Source of the DNA: Chlorogloeopsis sp. ULAP01
GTDB lineage: Bacteria; Cyanobacteriota; Cyanobacteriia; Cyanobacteriales; Nostocaceae
Direction: 5' to 3'
DNA: 64,000 bases
Assembly: GCF_030381805.1 (NCBI RefSeq)
Contig: NZ_JAUDRH010000015.1
Location: 194,522-258,521 of the forward strand
Within the stretch, counting starts at the first letter, position 1. Each line of letters opens with the position of its first letter. Both the position numbers and the translations under genes were made by a program. Under the pieces are notes generated by a model that saw only the letters and a program-made list of their open reading frames with translations, was not told where the DNA came from and did not search any database. Of this stretch, positions 30,041-40,049 are shown piece after piece.

Positions 30041-30628
30041 CTAATAGAACATTATTTGCCGCAGTACATATGCTATGAGTGTAATGGCGCAGATAACTGC
30101 TATTTGTCCTGGTAGTGCAAACCAAGAATATTTAAGAATTGCTTGCGTTAGTGACAAAGTTTCTGTACCTTGCCACTGAAAAAAATAACTGAGAATTAAA
30201 TAACAAATACCGCAGATATGAACAGTTAACAAGCCACAAATGCAACTAAAAGCCAAAGTTTCGAGTCTAGGTCTAGCTTTAAAGGCAAAAAAGCCACAAA
30301 TCCAAGCTCCAGGAATAAAACCTAATAAATAGCCAAACTGAGATAATCTAACATACCCTATACCACCACCGTCAGCAAACACAGGTAACAAAGTTAAGCC
30401 CATAACTAAATAGGCAATTTGTGAAAGCGCACCTGCATTTTTGCCGCCTAAACAACCCACTAGGAGCACTCCGCCAATTTGAAAGGTGACGCCCAGAGAA
30501 AAAGTATGAATTCCGTGCTTACTCCAACTTAAAGGTAGGGTAGTGATATGCGCTTCTAAGAAGGTACCACCCATCGTTAGCAGTAAGCCAATCATAGACC
30601 ATAACAGTTGATTGGATGCAGCTAACAT
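30041..30628 (-). CDS. bioY: Biotin transporter BioY
   Basis: 195 residues with about five to six membrane helices. The BioY pattern is visible in SLGVTFQIGGVLLVGCLGGK followed by NAGALSQIAYLVMGLTLLPV, then GGIGYVRLSQFGYLLGFIPG. It is the biotin-binding S-component of an ECF transporter. No ATPase or T-component lies nearby, so it may use a shared energy module or work alone. About 780 bases separate it from the divergent pstS. Confidence 0.9.
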   Translation of the reverse strand: MLAASNQLLWSMIGLLLTMGGTFLEAHITTLPLSWSKHGIHTFSLGVTFQIGGVLLVGCLGGKNAGALSQIAYLVMGLTLLPVFADGGGIGYVRLSQFGYLLGFIPGAWICGFFAFKARPRLETLAFSCICGLLTVHICGICYLILSYFFQWQGTETLSLTQAILKYSWFALPGQIAVICAITLIAYVLRQIMFY

Positions 30629-31337
30629 TTACAAATACTCGTGCCAATAATTCTCATGTCACAGTAGAAAATTAAAATAAAATATTGTATTTTTACCTTT
30701 TACTGAAAAAATTGCCATATTTTAAAGTTACTCTGAATTATACAAATTTCAGCATAGATGTAAAGCAATTAACAGTCTGCTTGGGATTTTGCCACAATTA
30801 CTATCTACACACTCAAAGTTGTCAAGAACTGATCGATGTTCTCAATTATAGGCTGGTCTAAAACAGTAGCTTGTATGTGGCAAACAATTGCCTTGCTGGC
30901 GTAAATATACTTATAAATATTCTTGGTGTTTGGAGTATAAAGATACTATTGATACTAAATAATTGAGATGTGAGATATGTAGTAATTGACTACTCAAGCT
31001 ACGGCGATCGCTTTTGTTTCTGGTGCTTTGTTCCAGATTCATCTGCTCATACTCTCTAGTAAAATTTACTGAATATTAATACAAAAACATCATTATGGTG
31101 ATATGCAAATTTACTAACTTATTAGAAGACTTTATTACTTCTTGTTTTTCAATTTTAAATAACTTAATCAATATTTAATATTTTTTTGAAATCACTTTAT
31201 TTGAATTTCATAAATACAAATGTACTGGTAAACATTTAACAAGCAATTTAAATAAATTATACGTGCCAAGTTTTAGCTAACAAACGAAAGTAAACTTTCC
31301 AAAAATTACAGGATAAAAATGTGATTGTTTGACCTGG
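30629..31337. other. Intergenic region upstream of bioY and pstS
   Basis: About 700 A/T-rich bases with no gene seen. It includes a HIP1-containing segment (31004-31012) and long A/T tracts. The Pho box lies just after it. Confidence 0.5.
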
Positions 31338-31356
31338 CTTAACCTTTGCTTAACCA
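31338..31356 (+). promoter_or_regulatory. Pho box upstream of pstS
   Basis: CTTAACCT, a 3-bp spacer TTG, then CTTAACCA: two 8-bp direct repeats with 3-bp spacing, matching the cyanobacterial Pho-box consensus (PyTTAAPyPyT/A) known for SphR. A -10-like TATACT lies at 31365-31370, so the box takes the -35 place. Transcription would begin near 31377, which excludes an upstream ATG-type start at 31346. Confidence 0.8.
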
Positions 31357-31411
31357 AGCGAATATATACTTTGTAGAGGCATTAGTTGTAAAAAACACTA
31401 AAATCACATCC

Positions 31412-32590
31412 ATGCTTTTCCGTACACCTGCAATTAATCAGTCTCTTTTATCAAAAACAGTTTCAGTATTAGTTTTAGCGATGAGCTTGGCAGCTTGTGG
31501 TGGTGAAAACAATACTGCGACTAACGATGCATCCCCTAATACTGCTACTGATGCTACTGCCTCTAGCCCAGGAAAACTGGATCTTGGTGGAACTGTACGA
31601 TTAACTGGAGCTGGTGCCTCTTTCCCCGCGCCACTGTATCAAACTTGGTTTCAGAATTTGAACAAGAAATATCCTAGCCTCCAAGTGAGTTATCAGTCAG
31701 TTGGTAGTGGTGCTGGAGTTGAGCAATTTACCAAAGGTACTGTGGACTTTGGTGCTAGTGATGTGGCAATGAAGGACGACGAAATCCAAAAAGTACCACA
31801 GGATAAAGGTGTATTACTGTTACCAATGACAGCTGGTACTATTGTACTGGCATATAACCTGCCTGGTGTTGAGCAGTTAAATTTACCAAGAGCAGTATAT
31901 ACAGATATATTACTAGGCAAAATTAAGACCTGGAATGATCCGAAAATTGCTGCTGCTAACTCTGGAGTTAACCTCCCTAACGAACCAATTACAGTTGTGT
32001 ATCGCTCAGATGGTAGTGGAACCACTGGTGTCTTTACCAAACACATGAGTACGATTAGCCCAGAATGGAAAAGCAAAGTTGGTGAAGGCAAAACAGTCAG
32101 TTGGCCTGTGGGAGTTGGTGCAAAGGGTAACGAAGGCGTTACAGCCCAAGTTCAACAAACTCAAGGTTCAATTGGCTATATAGAGTATGGTTATGCCAAG
32201 CAAAACAATCTCAAATTTGCAGCTTTGGAAAATAAGGCTGGTAAATTTGTGACACCTAACGATGAATCAGCATCTAAAACCTTAGAAGCTATTACTTTAC
32301 CAACAAATATGCGTGCCTTTGAACCAGATCCACAAGGTGATGCATCTTATCCCATCATTAGTTACAGCTGGATTTTAGCTTATAAGAAATACCCCGATGC
32401 AGCAAAAGCCAAAGCAGTTGAAGCAATGATTGAGTATGGCTTGACCGAAGGACAGAAAGTAGCTCCAGAACTAGGTTACGTTGCTTTACCTCAAAATGTA
32501 ATTGAGAAAGTGGCAGCAGCAGCCGATGCTATTAGCCCGGATTACAAAATTGCTGTGGGTTCAAGCAATAGTCCTAGCGCCAACAAATAG
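31412..32590 (+). CDS. pstS: Phosphate ABC transporter, substrate-binding lipoprotein
   Basis: 392 residues. Lipoprotein signal peptide with lipobox in VLAMSLAACGGEN, so the mature Cys is lipidated. The phosphate-binding family signatures are LTGAGASFPAPLYQTWF, YQSVGSGAGVEQF, GASDVAMKDDE and YRSDGSGTTGVFTKHM. It captures phosphate in the periplasm for PstCAB. The start at 31412 is chosen because it lies downstream of the inferred promoter and puts the signal peptide first. It heads a pstS-C-A-B operon expected to respond to low phosphate. Confidence 0.95.
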   Translation: MLFRTPAINQSLLSKTVSVLVLAMSLAACGGENNTATNDASPNTATDATASSPGKLDLGGTVRLTGAGASFPAPLYQTWFQNLNKKYPSLQVSYQSVGSGAGVEQFTKGTVDFGASDVAMKDDEIQKVPQDKGVLLLPMTAGTIVLAYNLPGVEQLNLPRAVYTDILLGKIKTWNDPKIAAANSGVNLPNEPITVVYRSDGSGTTGVFTKHMSTISPEWKSKVGEGKTVSWPVGVGAKGNEGVTAQVQQTQGSIGYIEYGYAKQNNLKFAALENKAGKFVTPNDESASKTLEAITLPTNMRAFEPDPQGDASYPIISYSWILAYKKYPDAAKAKAVEAMIEYGLTEGQKVAPELGYVALPQNVIEKVAAAADAISPDYKIAVGSSNSPSANK

Positions 32591-32700
32591 CATTTTGTGC
32601 TTTTGTGATTTGCTGTAATTAACCAACTTACTAATCCAATTACTAATGTGGTTATGTGGTTCGCTCCCACTTTTTTAACCGTTGATGGATAAAGTCATTC

Positions 32701-33651
32701 ATGAATACATCAGCCAATCATCATCAGCCAACAGTAAAACCACGTTCAGAATTTGAAAAGTCGTTGGATCGTGGCTTTATTTGGCTGACGCGAATATTTG
32801 CACTGGCGATCGCAGGCATTTTATTATGGATAGCAATTCAAGTTGGCGCAGATGCAATGCCAGCAATCCAAAAATTTGGTGCCAACTTTTTAAGTAAAAG
32901 TGTTTGGAATCCAGTAAATAACGATTACGGTGTATTACCAGCAATATATGGAACATTAGTAAGTTCCTTTCTCGGTCTATTAATAGCAGTGCCAATTGGT
33001 GTTGGAACAGCAGTGCTATTGAGTGAAAATCTATTACCAGTATCAGTACGGACAGTATTAGTATTCTTAGTCGAACTGCTAGCAGCGATTCCGAGTGTAG
33101 TTTACGGGATTTGGGGAATATTTGTTTTGGTACCGATCATCACAGCCATAGGCAGATGGCTGAATACTTATCTAGGTTGGCTACCAATATTTAGCACCCC
33201 TCCTACAGGCCCTGGAATGTTACCAGCAGGAGTTATCTTGGCAATTATGACATTGCCGATCATCACGGCAATTTCGCGCGATGCTTTAATTGCGGTGCCT
33301 CGGAACTTACGCGAAGCAGCAGTTGGACTGGGAGCAACGCGTTGGGAAGCAATTTTAAAAGTGATTATTCCCGCAGCTTTCTCTGGCATAGTCAGTGCAG
33401 TCATGCTTGCCTTAGGTAGAGCAATGGGAGAAACAATGGCTGTAACAATGTTGATTGGAAATGCTAACACAATCAGCCCCTCATTATTTGCACCAGCCAA
33501 TACAATTTCTTCTCTTCTAGCAAATCAATTTGCAGAAGCAAGCGGTTTGCAAGTGGCTGCTCTGATGTATGCGGCATTAATTTTGTTTGTTTTGACATTA
33601 CTAGTCAATATTCTCGCAGAGTTTATCGTTCTGCGGATGAAGCGGCTGTAG
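32701..33651 (+). CDS. pstC: Phosphate ABC transporter permease
   Basis: 316 residues with six membrane helices. The early segment LWIAIQVGADAMPAIQKFGA, GTLVSSFLGLLIAVPIGVGT, and the EAA loop RNLREAAVGLGATRWEAILK identify the PstC type. With PstA it forms the channel that imports phosphate. It follows pstS by 110 nt and precedes pstA by 27 nt in the same operon. Confidence 0.94.
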   Translation: MNTSANHHQPTVKPRSEFEKSLDRGFIWLTRIFALAIAGILLWIAIQVGADAMPAIQKFGANFLSKSVWNPVNNDYGVLPAIYGTLVSSFLGLLIAVPIGVGTAVLLSENLLPVSVRTVLVFLVELLAAIPSVVYGIWGIFVLVPIITAIGRWLNTYLGWLPIFSTPPTGPGMLPAGVILAIMTLPIITAISRDALIAVPRNLREAAVGLGATRWEAILKVIIPAAFSGIVSAVMLALGRAMGETMAVTMLIGNANTISPSLFAPANTISSLLANQFAEASGLQVAALMYAALILFVLTLLVNILAEFIVLRMKRL

Positions 33652-33678
33652 ACATTTGTTGTTTGCGTGTTTTAAAGT

Positions 33679-34572
33679 ATGTCTTCTTTTGTCCCCAATC
33701 AGCCCGATCCCAAATTGATCCGCAGCAGTCTGACTCGCACTTCGATGTCAGGACGAACGCTGTTTAGCACAGTGATGACAGTTTTAGCATTTTTATGCGG
33801 GGCATTGGCACTTTTGCCTTTACTAGCAGTACTTTCTTACGTCATTATTCAAGGCTTAGGCAGTTTTCGGTTGAGTCTATTTACCGAATTGCCACCACCA
33901 CCATTGGTGCAAGGGGGTGGGTTTGGTAATGCGATCGTCGGCACATTAATCATGGTAGGCATCGGCGCTCTGATTAGCATTCCTTTTGGTGTGTTAGCAG
34001 CGATTTATCTGACTGAGTTTAGCTCCGGGAAGATATCTCGTTGGGTACGTTTTGCCACAAATATTCTCAGTGGGGTACCCTCGATTATTGCGGGTGTATT
34101 TGCCTATGCAATTGTGGTGACAACACTAGGTACATTTTCTGCGATCGCCGGAGGAGCAGCGCTAGCAGTACTAATGTTACCGATTATTGTGCGAACAACA
34201 GATGAAGCTTTGCAATTAGTATCACAAGACTTGCGTCAAGCAGCATTTGGAATTGGAGCAACAAACTTTCAGACTGTGATGTTAGTGGTACTGCCGGCAG
34301 CATTACCAGCAATTGTGACTGGGGCAACATTATCAATTGCTAGAGCCGCAGGAGAAACCGCACCCCTCCTATTCACAGCTTTATTCTCTCAATACTGGCC
34401 TAGTGGTTTATTGGAACCAACTGCTTCCCTTGCAGTTTTAGTTTTCAACTTTGCCATTGCTCCATTCAGAAACTGGCAGTCATTGGCTTGGGCAGCATCT
34501 TTGATTTTGGTACTGATGGTTTTAATTACCAGTATTATTGCTCGTTGGGCAACTAGTCGCAAAGCATACTAA
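33679..34572 (+). CDS. pstA: Phosphate ABC transporter permease
   Basis: 297 residues, six membrane helices. [37 protein letters not shown] and the EAA loop [20 protein letters not shown] mark PstA. It pairs with PstC. A Pro-rich stretch near residue 72 ([20 protein letters not shown]) is the usual position of a variable loop. It is 52 nt from the pstB start. Confidence 0.94.
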   Translation: MSSFVPNQPDPKLIRSSLTRTSMSGRTLFSTVMTVLAFLCGALALLPLLAVLSYVIIQGLGSFRLSLFTELPPPPLVQGGGFGNAIVGTLIMVGIGALISIPFGVLAAIYLTEFSSGKISRWVRFATNILSGVPSIIAGVFAYAIVVTTLGTFSAIAGGAALAVLMLPIIVRTTDEALQLVSQDLRQAAFGIGATNFQTVMLVVLPAALPAIVTGATLSIARAAGETAPLLFTALFSQYWPSGLLEPTASLAVLVFNFAIAPFRNWQSLAWAASLILVLMVLITSIIARWATSRKAY

Positions 34573-34624
34573 TTTTTTGATTGACAAGTTTAGCACAGTT
34601 AAATTTCAAACCCAGGATTTATTT

Positions 34625-35431
34625 ATGGCTACTGACGTTAGTACTGCAAATCAAACTGAAACAGTTTTACGTACAGAAGCGCTGAACATTTACTACGGTA
34701 AATTTTTGGCAGTACGTGACGTTTGGATGAATGTTCCCAGAAATCGAGTGACTGCTTTCATTGGCCCTAGTGGATGTGGTAAGAGTACGCTATTACGTTG
34801 TTATAATCGCTTGAACGACTTGATTGAATCGTTTCGGGCAGAGGGTAAAGTTTTTTACTATGGTGAAAATTTGTATGCTCCTCACATCGATCCGGTAGAG
34901 GTGCGGCGTAAAATCGGGATGGTATTTCAAAGACCGAACCCGTTTCCGAAATCGATTTATGAAAATATTGCTTTTGGACCGAAAATTAACGGTTACAAAG
35001 GTGATATGGATGAATTGGTGGAGCGATCGCTCAAGCAAGCTGCTTTATGGGATGAGGTTAAAGATAAACTCAAGCAAAGTGGTTTGTCTTTATCTGGTGG
35101 ACAACAACAGCGCTTGTGTATTGCCCGCGCGATCGCTGTTCAACCAGATGTAATTTTAATGGATGAGCCTTGTTCGGCTCTCGATCCGATTTCGACACTG
35201 CAAGTTGAAGAATTGATTCACGAACTCAAGCAGCGATTTACTGTGGTGATTGTGACTCATAATATGCAACAAGCATCGCGTGTATCAGATATGACAGCAT
35301 TTTTCAACGTTCAGACTTCAGAAAAAGGTAGCCGGACTGGTTACTTAGTTGAATTTGACCGCACAGAGGCTATTTTCCAAAATCCTCAACAGGAAGCTAC
35401 TAAAGAGTACGTTAGCGGTAAATTCGGTTAA
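34625..35431 (+). CDS. pstB: Phosphate ABC transporter ATPase
   Basis: 268 residues. Walker A in [21 protein letters not shown]-loop in [20 protein letters not shown], signature in [20 protein letters not shown], Walker B in [15 protein letters not shown], and switch His in [15 protein letters not shown]. It powers PstCA import. Start 34625 (MATDVS) has AGGA about 8 nt upstream and gives the normal N-terminus; an upstream start at 34538 overlaps pstA. A clear Rho-independent terminator follows (35477-35513). Confidence 0.95.
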   Translation: MATDVSTANQTETVLRTEALNIYYGKFLAVRDVWMNVPRNRVTAFIGPSGCGKSTLLRCYNRLNDLIESFRAEGKVFYYGENLYAPHIDPVEVRRKIGMVFQRPNPFPKSIYENIAFGPKINGYKGDMDELVERSLKQAALWDEVKDKLKQSGLSLSGGQQQRLCIARAIAVQPDVILMDEPCSALDPISTLQVEELIHELKQRFTVVIVTHNMQQASRVSDMTAFFNVQTSEKGSRTGYLVEFDRTEAIFQNPQQEATKEYVSGKFG

Positions 35432-35476
35432 AATAAGTAACTTTCATTACAGCAATTAATGGTACATATTGTGTGA

Positions 35477-35513
35477 AGCTGGTTCTTTGGCGGTTAGTCA
35501 GGACTAGCTTTTT
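35477..35513 (+). terminator. Rho-independent terminator of pstSCAB
   Basis: AGCTGGTTCT (35477-35486) pairs with AGGACTAGCT (35500-35509), 10 bp with two G-U pairs and a 13-nt loop, followed directly by TTTT. It is 45 nt after the pstB stop and just before the convergent flv2 stop. Confidence 0.8.
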
Positions 35514-35517
35514 GGAT

Positions 35518-37263
35518 TTAATAATCATGGCTACCTGATTTGCGGTGCTGGATGGCTGTCATGCCCGTAGGTTCTAACACTTCTCCTTTATCTACAGTTG
35601 CATAAATTAACCAGCGATCGCCACATTCCATTAAATTTTGGACAGTGCATTCTAAATAGGCAAGAGCATCACTGAGAATTAGGCAACCGTTGTTAGCTGT
35701 TTGAGTTGCCAATTGACTAAAAGGATTTTCTTGAGGTGTATTGCGAGAAGAAAAATGCCGTCTGAGATTGCGTCCTTCTTTAAGGATATTAAGAACAAAC
35801 TGATCATCTGGATGAATGAGGGCATCAGCATTTTGTTCCTGGGCAATGGCAATCATTAAACCAGGGGGAGTAAAAGTAGCTTGGGATACCCAAGATGTTA
35901 AGATTCCACTGTGGTTGTTATCCTGTTGGGTAGTCAAAACGCACAAAGAACCAACAATCCGCCCGACAGCTTGTTCTGTGCGATCAATATGCGCTTCTGT
36001 TAGAGCTTGGCGAGGAGCGCGAAGTTTTTTATTCTTTTTCAATATTTGGGCAAATTCTGCTCCTGCATCTTGGCACTGCTGTAAGGTAAATTCAGTAGGA
36101 CTGAAGCGAACGCGGATACTTTCAAACCCCAAACGGTAATTAGCATCCAGCAACTTACTTTCAATTAAATCGACAGCCTCGCCACTCCAACCATAAGAAC
36201 CAAAAACTCCCGCTAGCTTAGTTTTCGCTGCCGTAGACAGTACAATACCCAAGGCAGTTTGGATTTGAGTAGGTGCATGGCCACCTAAAGTAGGGGAACC
36301 GATCATAAAACCATCGCAAGACTCAATCGCACGAGTAATTTCAGAGGGTTCTGCTAGTTCGCAGTTGATAGATTCGACAGCAATTCCACTTTGAATTAAA
36401 CCTTGAGCGATCGCAACTGCCAATGTCGCTGTATTGCCGTAAGCAGAGGCAAAAAGCAAGGCTACTCGCAATTGTTGGGTTTTTTGTTCTTGGCACCACT
36501 TACGGTAATCGTAGGTAAAGCGACTGAGACTGTAGCGGATGATCGGGCCGTGTCCAGGGGCGTAAAATTTAGTTTTTAAGGGTGCTAATTTCTCTAGAGC
36601 TACTTCAACTTGTTTTGCCTGGGTAGCATGGAGACAGTCAAAATAGTAGCGCCGATCCTCATCCAGTTCTTTCCAGTTTTCATCAAACAGAACATCATTA
36701 CAGACATGAACCCCGAAGAACTTATCAGTATACAGAATACAGGTAGCAGGGTCATAAGTACATAATCCATCTGCCCAACGAGGGGTTGGTACACTCACAA
36801 ATTGCAGTTGGTGTCCTCCTCCCAAGTCAAGAGTGTCTTCAGAACGGACAATTTGAATTTTCGATTCCCAATTCGGGAAAGTCACTTTTAAGGCATTAGC
36901 ACCAGGTTTAGAGCAAATAATTGTGGCTTGGGGTGCTTGTTCAAGGAGAACTTTGAGAGTTGCCATGCGATTGGGATTGACGTGATTGAGAAGAATATAA
37001 TCTAACCGCGTCAAATCCAAATGTTTTTGTAATTCTTGTAAGAAAATTTGGGTGAAAGACTCGCCGGGAGGATCGATTAAAGCAGTGCGATCGCCTTGGA
37101 TCAGGTAGGAGTTGGCTGTTGTTCCTTTTTGGCGAGCATATTCAACTTCAAACTTAAGGCGTTCCCAAGTACGCGATCGCAACACTAACGTATTAGTACT
37201 AATTTCAGCAACTTGAACGTCACGAGGGTGGGTGGTTGTAGGAATCACAGTTTGGAGAGACAT
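35518..37263 (-). CDS. flv2: Flavodiiron protein Flv2 type, with non-canonical diiron site
   Basis: 581 residues in three parts: metallo-beta-lactamase-like diiron domain (about 1-260), flavodoxin domain (LLFASAYGNTATLAVAIAQG) and a C-terminal flavin reductase-like domain (GILTSWVSQATFTPPG), as in cyanobacterial class C flavodiiron proteins. The usual HxExDH iron motif reads LNHVNPNRMATL here, so several ligands are missing; Flv2 of the Flv2/Flv4 heterodimer is known for this. It gives the third gene of a flv4-psiE-like-flv2 operon. The complex acts in photoprotection of photosystem II at low CO2. Confidence 0.9.
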   Translation of the reverse strand: MSLQTVIPTTTHPRDVQVAEISTNTLVLRSRTWERLKFEVEYARQKGTTANSYLIQGDRTALIDPPGESFTQIFLQELQKHLDLTRLDYILLNHVNPNRMATLKVLLEQAPQATIICSKPGANALKVTFPNWESKIQIVRSEDTLDLGGGHQLQFVSVPTPRWADGLCTYDPATCILYTDKFFGVHVCNDVLFDENWKELDEDRRYYFDCLHATQAKQVEVALEKLAPLKTKFYAPGHGPIIRYSLSRFTYDYRKWCQEQKTQQLRVALLFASAYGNTATLAVAIAQGLIQSGIAVESINCELAEPSEITRAIESCDGFMIGSPTLGGHAPTQIQTALGIVLSTAAKTKLAGVFGSYGWSGEAVDLIESKLLDANYRLGFESIRVRFSPTEFTLQQCQDAGAEFAQILKKNKKLRAPRQALTEAHIDRTEQAVGRIVGSLCVLTTQQDNNHSGILTSWVSQATFTPPGLMIAIAQEQNADALIHPDDQFVLNILKEGRNLRRHFSSRNTPQENPFSQLATQTANNGCLILSDALAYLECTVQNLMECGDRWLIYATVDKGEVLEPTGMTAIQHRKSGSHDY

Positions 37264-37353
37264 AAAAGTTTGTTGGTGGATAAGGGGCTAAGGGCTAACG
37301 GCTAATAGCTAATGGTTAATGGCAATGAACAATTAACAATGGGCAATTAACAA
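37264..37353. repeat. Short tandem repeats between psiE-like gene and flv2
   Basis: GCTAACGGCTAATAGCTAAT followed by GGTTAATGGCAATGAACAAT and CAATTAAC words. The repeats fill the whole intra-operon gap and lie around the place where the flv2 ribosome binding site would be expected. Confidence 0.7.
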
Positions 37354-37884
37354 TCAATAATCAGAATGAGGATTCATTTCAGCGATTTCTTGGGCAAAAC
37401 GCTTTTTGTAACGCTTTGAAACTTGTTGCTCAGGATCGATACCTTCAAAGGTTGGAGGTAGCCAAACTCTAAGAACCATTAACACGCCTAAAACAAGTAA
37501 AAAAGCACAGGCAGCTAAAACTTGCACAAAAGTCGTTTCGAGCACGCCACGCACAATCATTTCTCGCAACACAGAAACTATAGAAACTTCAACAGCAACT
37601 CCAATCGAAACTCGTTGCTCTTGCAGGTAAATGATTAGCAAGCGAAATAACTCTACCAAAATCAGCAATGACAGGATATCTGCCATCACAGTATGGAATT
37701 GAATTGGGGGGATAAGAGAGAGGAACATGGTTTGAATTTGTAGCACCATGAAGCTAAATAAACCGATGCACAGCGAAATTACAATCAAATCCTGAATCAA
37801 TTCCAGTGCTTGCACAATTCGTCCCAGATTTAACCAGCTTTCCCGCTTCACGGGCTTAACTGGCACGTCTTTAAGTAATAGCAT
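37354..37884 (-). CDS. PsiE-like membrane protein, Sll0218 type
   Basis: 176 residues, four membrane helices (IQDLIVISLCIGLFSFMVLQ near 34-53, then around 65-85, 95-115, and VLAACAFLLVLGVLMVLRVW). It resembles PsiE-type proteins. Its position between flv4 and flv2 matches sll0218 of the Synechocystis flv4-sll0218-flv2 operon, which helps photosystem II assembly or stability. Start has GGAG 10 nt upstream. It is 107 nt from flv4 and 90 nt from flv2; the latter gap is filled with short tandem repeats. Confidence 0.82.
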   Translation of the reverse strand: MLLLKDVPVKPVKRESWLNLGRIVQALELIQDLIVISLCIGLFSFMVLQIQTMFLSLIPPIQFHTVMADILSLLILVELFRLLIIYLQEQRVSIGVAVEVSIVSVLREMIVRGVLETTFVQVLAACAFLLVLGVLMVLRVWLPPTFEGIDPEQQVSKRYKKRFAQEIAEMNPHSDY

Positions 37885-37991
37885 TGTGTAAAGACTCCGA
37901 TGAAGGTGAATGGGTAGGCGAAGAGTATGGGAAGCAGGGGGAAAATTAAGAATATTCCTTCTGCCTTCTGCCCTCAGCGTAGCTGCCTTTC

Positions 37992-39722
37992 CTAATAATG
38001 ATTTCCAACCTTGCGATGATGAACGGCAGTCAAAGCATCTATTTTGGCGACTCTTCCAGTTTGGACGTTGCTGTAAATAATCCAGTGATCGCTACACTCC
38101 ATTCGCATCGTAACTTCACATTCCATGTATGCTAGTGCTTCCGCCAAAATTGGACAGCCATTGCTAGCAGAATAGGTTTTAATGCCTGCAAACCGATCTG
38201 CACCAGGAGAGAAACGCTTGAGGAAATGTTTCATTAAGCTTTGGTAGTTATCTTCCTCTAAAACGTTAAGAATAAAGCGATCGCCTACGTGTAGTAATGA
38301 TTCAATTGCCCGATCTTTGGCAACTGCGATCGCTATTCCCAAAGGATTCATGCTCGCCTGCATTACCCAAGAGGCTAACATGGCACTCTTTACGTCTCCT
38401 TTGCGAGCAGTAATAATATAAAGCCCACTGCTAAGACGCCCCAGTGATCGTTCTAAATCATTATCTAAAGCTTTAATTTGTTTGATCGTGCGATCGCGAG
38501 TTAGCCATTGTCCGATATCTGTCCCCGCCTCATCACACATCTGTTCGGTAATCTGCGTCGGTGGTTCTTTAATCAAAATTGGTGGAAAAGCTTCGGTTAG
38601 CCCAATTTCTTGAAACTTGTTCCGCAGGGGATAAATTGGCTCATCTTCTCCACCCCCAGTTTCAAACAGTCCGATCGCTTGCTTGTTGTGTGCGGCTGCA
38701 AGAATTGTACTTAAAGCTGCGTGGGCATTTTGATTCGATTGGGATGGCATCCCAATAACTAAACCTGTCGCTTGATTTACCAACTCTCGTACTTCATGGG
38801 GTTCAGCATCACTTAAATCTACCAGTTCTACCGCCACTCCATTTCTCTGAATACCATGAGCGATCGCCCTTGCCAATTGGTCGCTATAGCCGTAATCTTC
38901 AGAGTAGAAAAGGGCAACTAAAGTATCTGCCTTCGCTTGTTCTTGACTCCACTGCTGATAGCAATTTACCCAGTTTGACAGATGATGTTGCAGAAGTGGC
39001 CCGTGTCCGGTAGCGATTATACCCACATCTAATTTATCTATCCGCTTGATTGCAGACAAAACAGAACGAGCATTTGGAGCCATCAAGCAGTCGTAGTAAT
39101 ATTTAAAATCTGCTTCAATTAGCTCTGGATCTTCATCAAAAGTGTAATCGTTGCAATAATGCATCCCAAATGCATCGCAAGTGAACAGGATGCGGGTTTT
39201 AGCATCATAGGTAAAGATAGTATCAGGCCAGTGCAGATTCGGGGCAGAAACGAATTCTAACTCATGTCCATTGCCTAGATTCAAGCGATCACCATTCTTG
39301 ACAATCAGAGATTGAAATGGCTGATGCACCATATTTTGGAGGAATTGGATTGCAACCTTTGCCCCAACTACTGTCACTTGGGGGGCTAACTGCAATACTT
39401 CCTTAACTAAGCCACTGTGATCCGGTTCGGTGTGACTAATAATTAAATAATCCAGAGTTGAAAGGTCAATTAACCCTGTCAACGCGTCCAAATACAACTC
39501 CTGAAACTTGCGGTGAGAGGTGTCGATTAAGGCAGTCTTTTCACCTTGAACAAGAAACGAGTTATAAGTTGTACCATTCTGCAATCCAAACTCAATATCA
39601 AAGCGATCGCGATCCCAATCAAGAGAACGAAGACACAATGTTTCAGATCCGATCTCGACTGTTTGCATGGTCAAGCGACCTTGCGGTTTGGTATTTTCAG
39701 ATCGAGCAGTAAGTACAACCAT
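37992..39722 (-). CDS. flv4: Flavodiiron protein Flv4 type
   Basis: 576 residues: diiron beta-lactamase-like domain, flavodoxin domain (YSEDYGYSDQLARAIAHGIQ) and flavin reductase-like domain (MLASWVMQASMNPLGIAIAV). Unlike its partner, it has canonical iron ligands: SHTEPDHSGLVKEV, LFTCDAFGMHYCND and IIATGHGPLLQHH. It transfers electrons to oxygen or a related acceptor with Flv2. The start at 39722 has GGAGG 9 nt upstream; an ATG at 39785 does not. It is the first gene of the operon, divergent from the gene at 40050. Regulation by CO2 is known for this operon in Synechocystis. Confidence 0.92.
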   Translation of the reverse strand: MVVLTARSENTKPQGRLTMQTVEIGSETLCLRSLDWDRDRFDIEFGLQNGTTYNSFLVQGEKTALIDTSHRKFQELYLDALTGLIDLSTLDYLIISHTEPDHSGLVKEVLQLAPQVTVVGAKVAIQFLQNMVHQPFQSLIVKNGDRLNLGNGHELEFVSAPNLHWPDTIFTYDAKTRILFTCDAFGMHYCNDYTFDEDPELIEADFKYYYDCLMAPNARSVLSAIKRIDKLDVGIIATGHGPLLQHHLSNWVNCYQQWSQEQAKADTLVALFYSEDYGYSDQLARAIAHGIQRNGVAVELVDLSDAEPHEVRELVNQATGLVIGMPSQSNQNAHAALSTILAAAHNKQAIGLFETGGGEDEPIYPLRNKFQEIGLTEAFPPILIKEPPTQITEQMCDEAGTDIGQWLTRDRTIKQIKALDNDLERSLGRLSSGLYIITARKGDVKSAMLASWVMQASMNPLGIAIAVAKDRAIESLLHVGDRFILNVLEEDNYQSLMKHFLKRFSPGADRFAGIKTYSASNGCPILAEALAYMECEVTMRMECSDHWIIYSNVQTGRVAKIDALTAVHHRKVGNHY

Positions 39723-40049
39723 ACGCTGCTGCCTCCAATAACTTTTGGCGTGAGTAATCTTACTCTTATGGTTATCCAGATACACTCGATTTGTAAAATG
39801 TCAATTTTTAAAGCAATACATTAGTTATTTAAAACTAAAAGCAAGATTGTGTTTGCCTATTCTTATCATTGGAATTTGCAACTTTTCTCTGAGCCTATTG
39901 CCTATCATCGCGATCGCACTTAGACTGCTGATGAGGCAGATTTTTAGATGGATTCACGGAACCCGGACAAAAAAGACGATTTCCAATCCAAAATCTAAAA
40001 TCCGAAATGGTATAAGATTCCCATTAATACCCTGATTTGGAGGGGCAGA

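Noticed and set aside
31346..31411. Upstream start for pstS
   Set aside because: Overlaps the Pho box and lies before the inferred transcription start.
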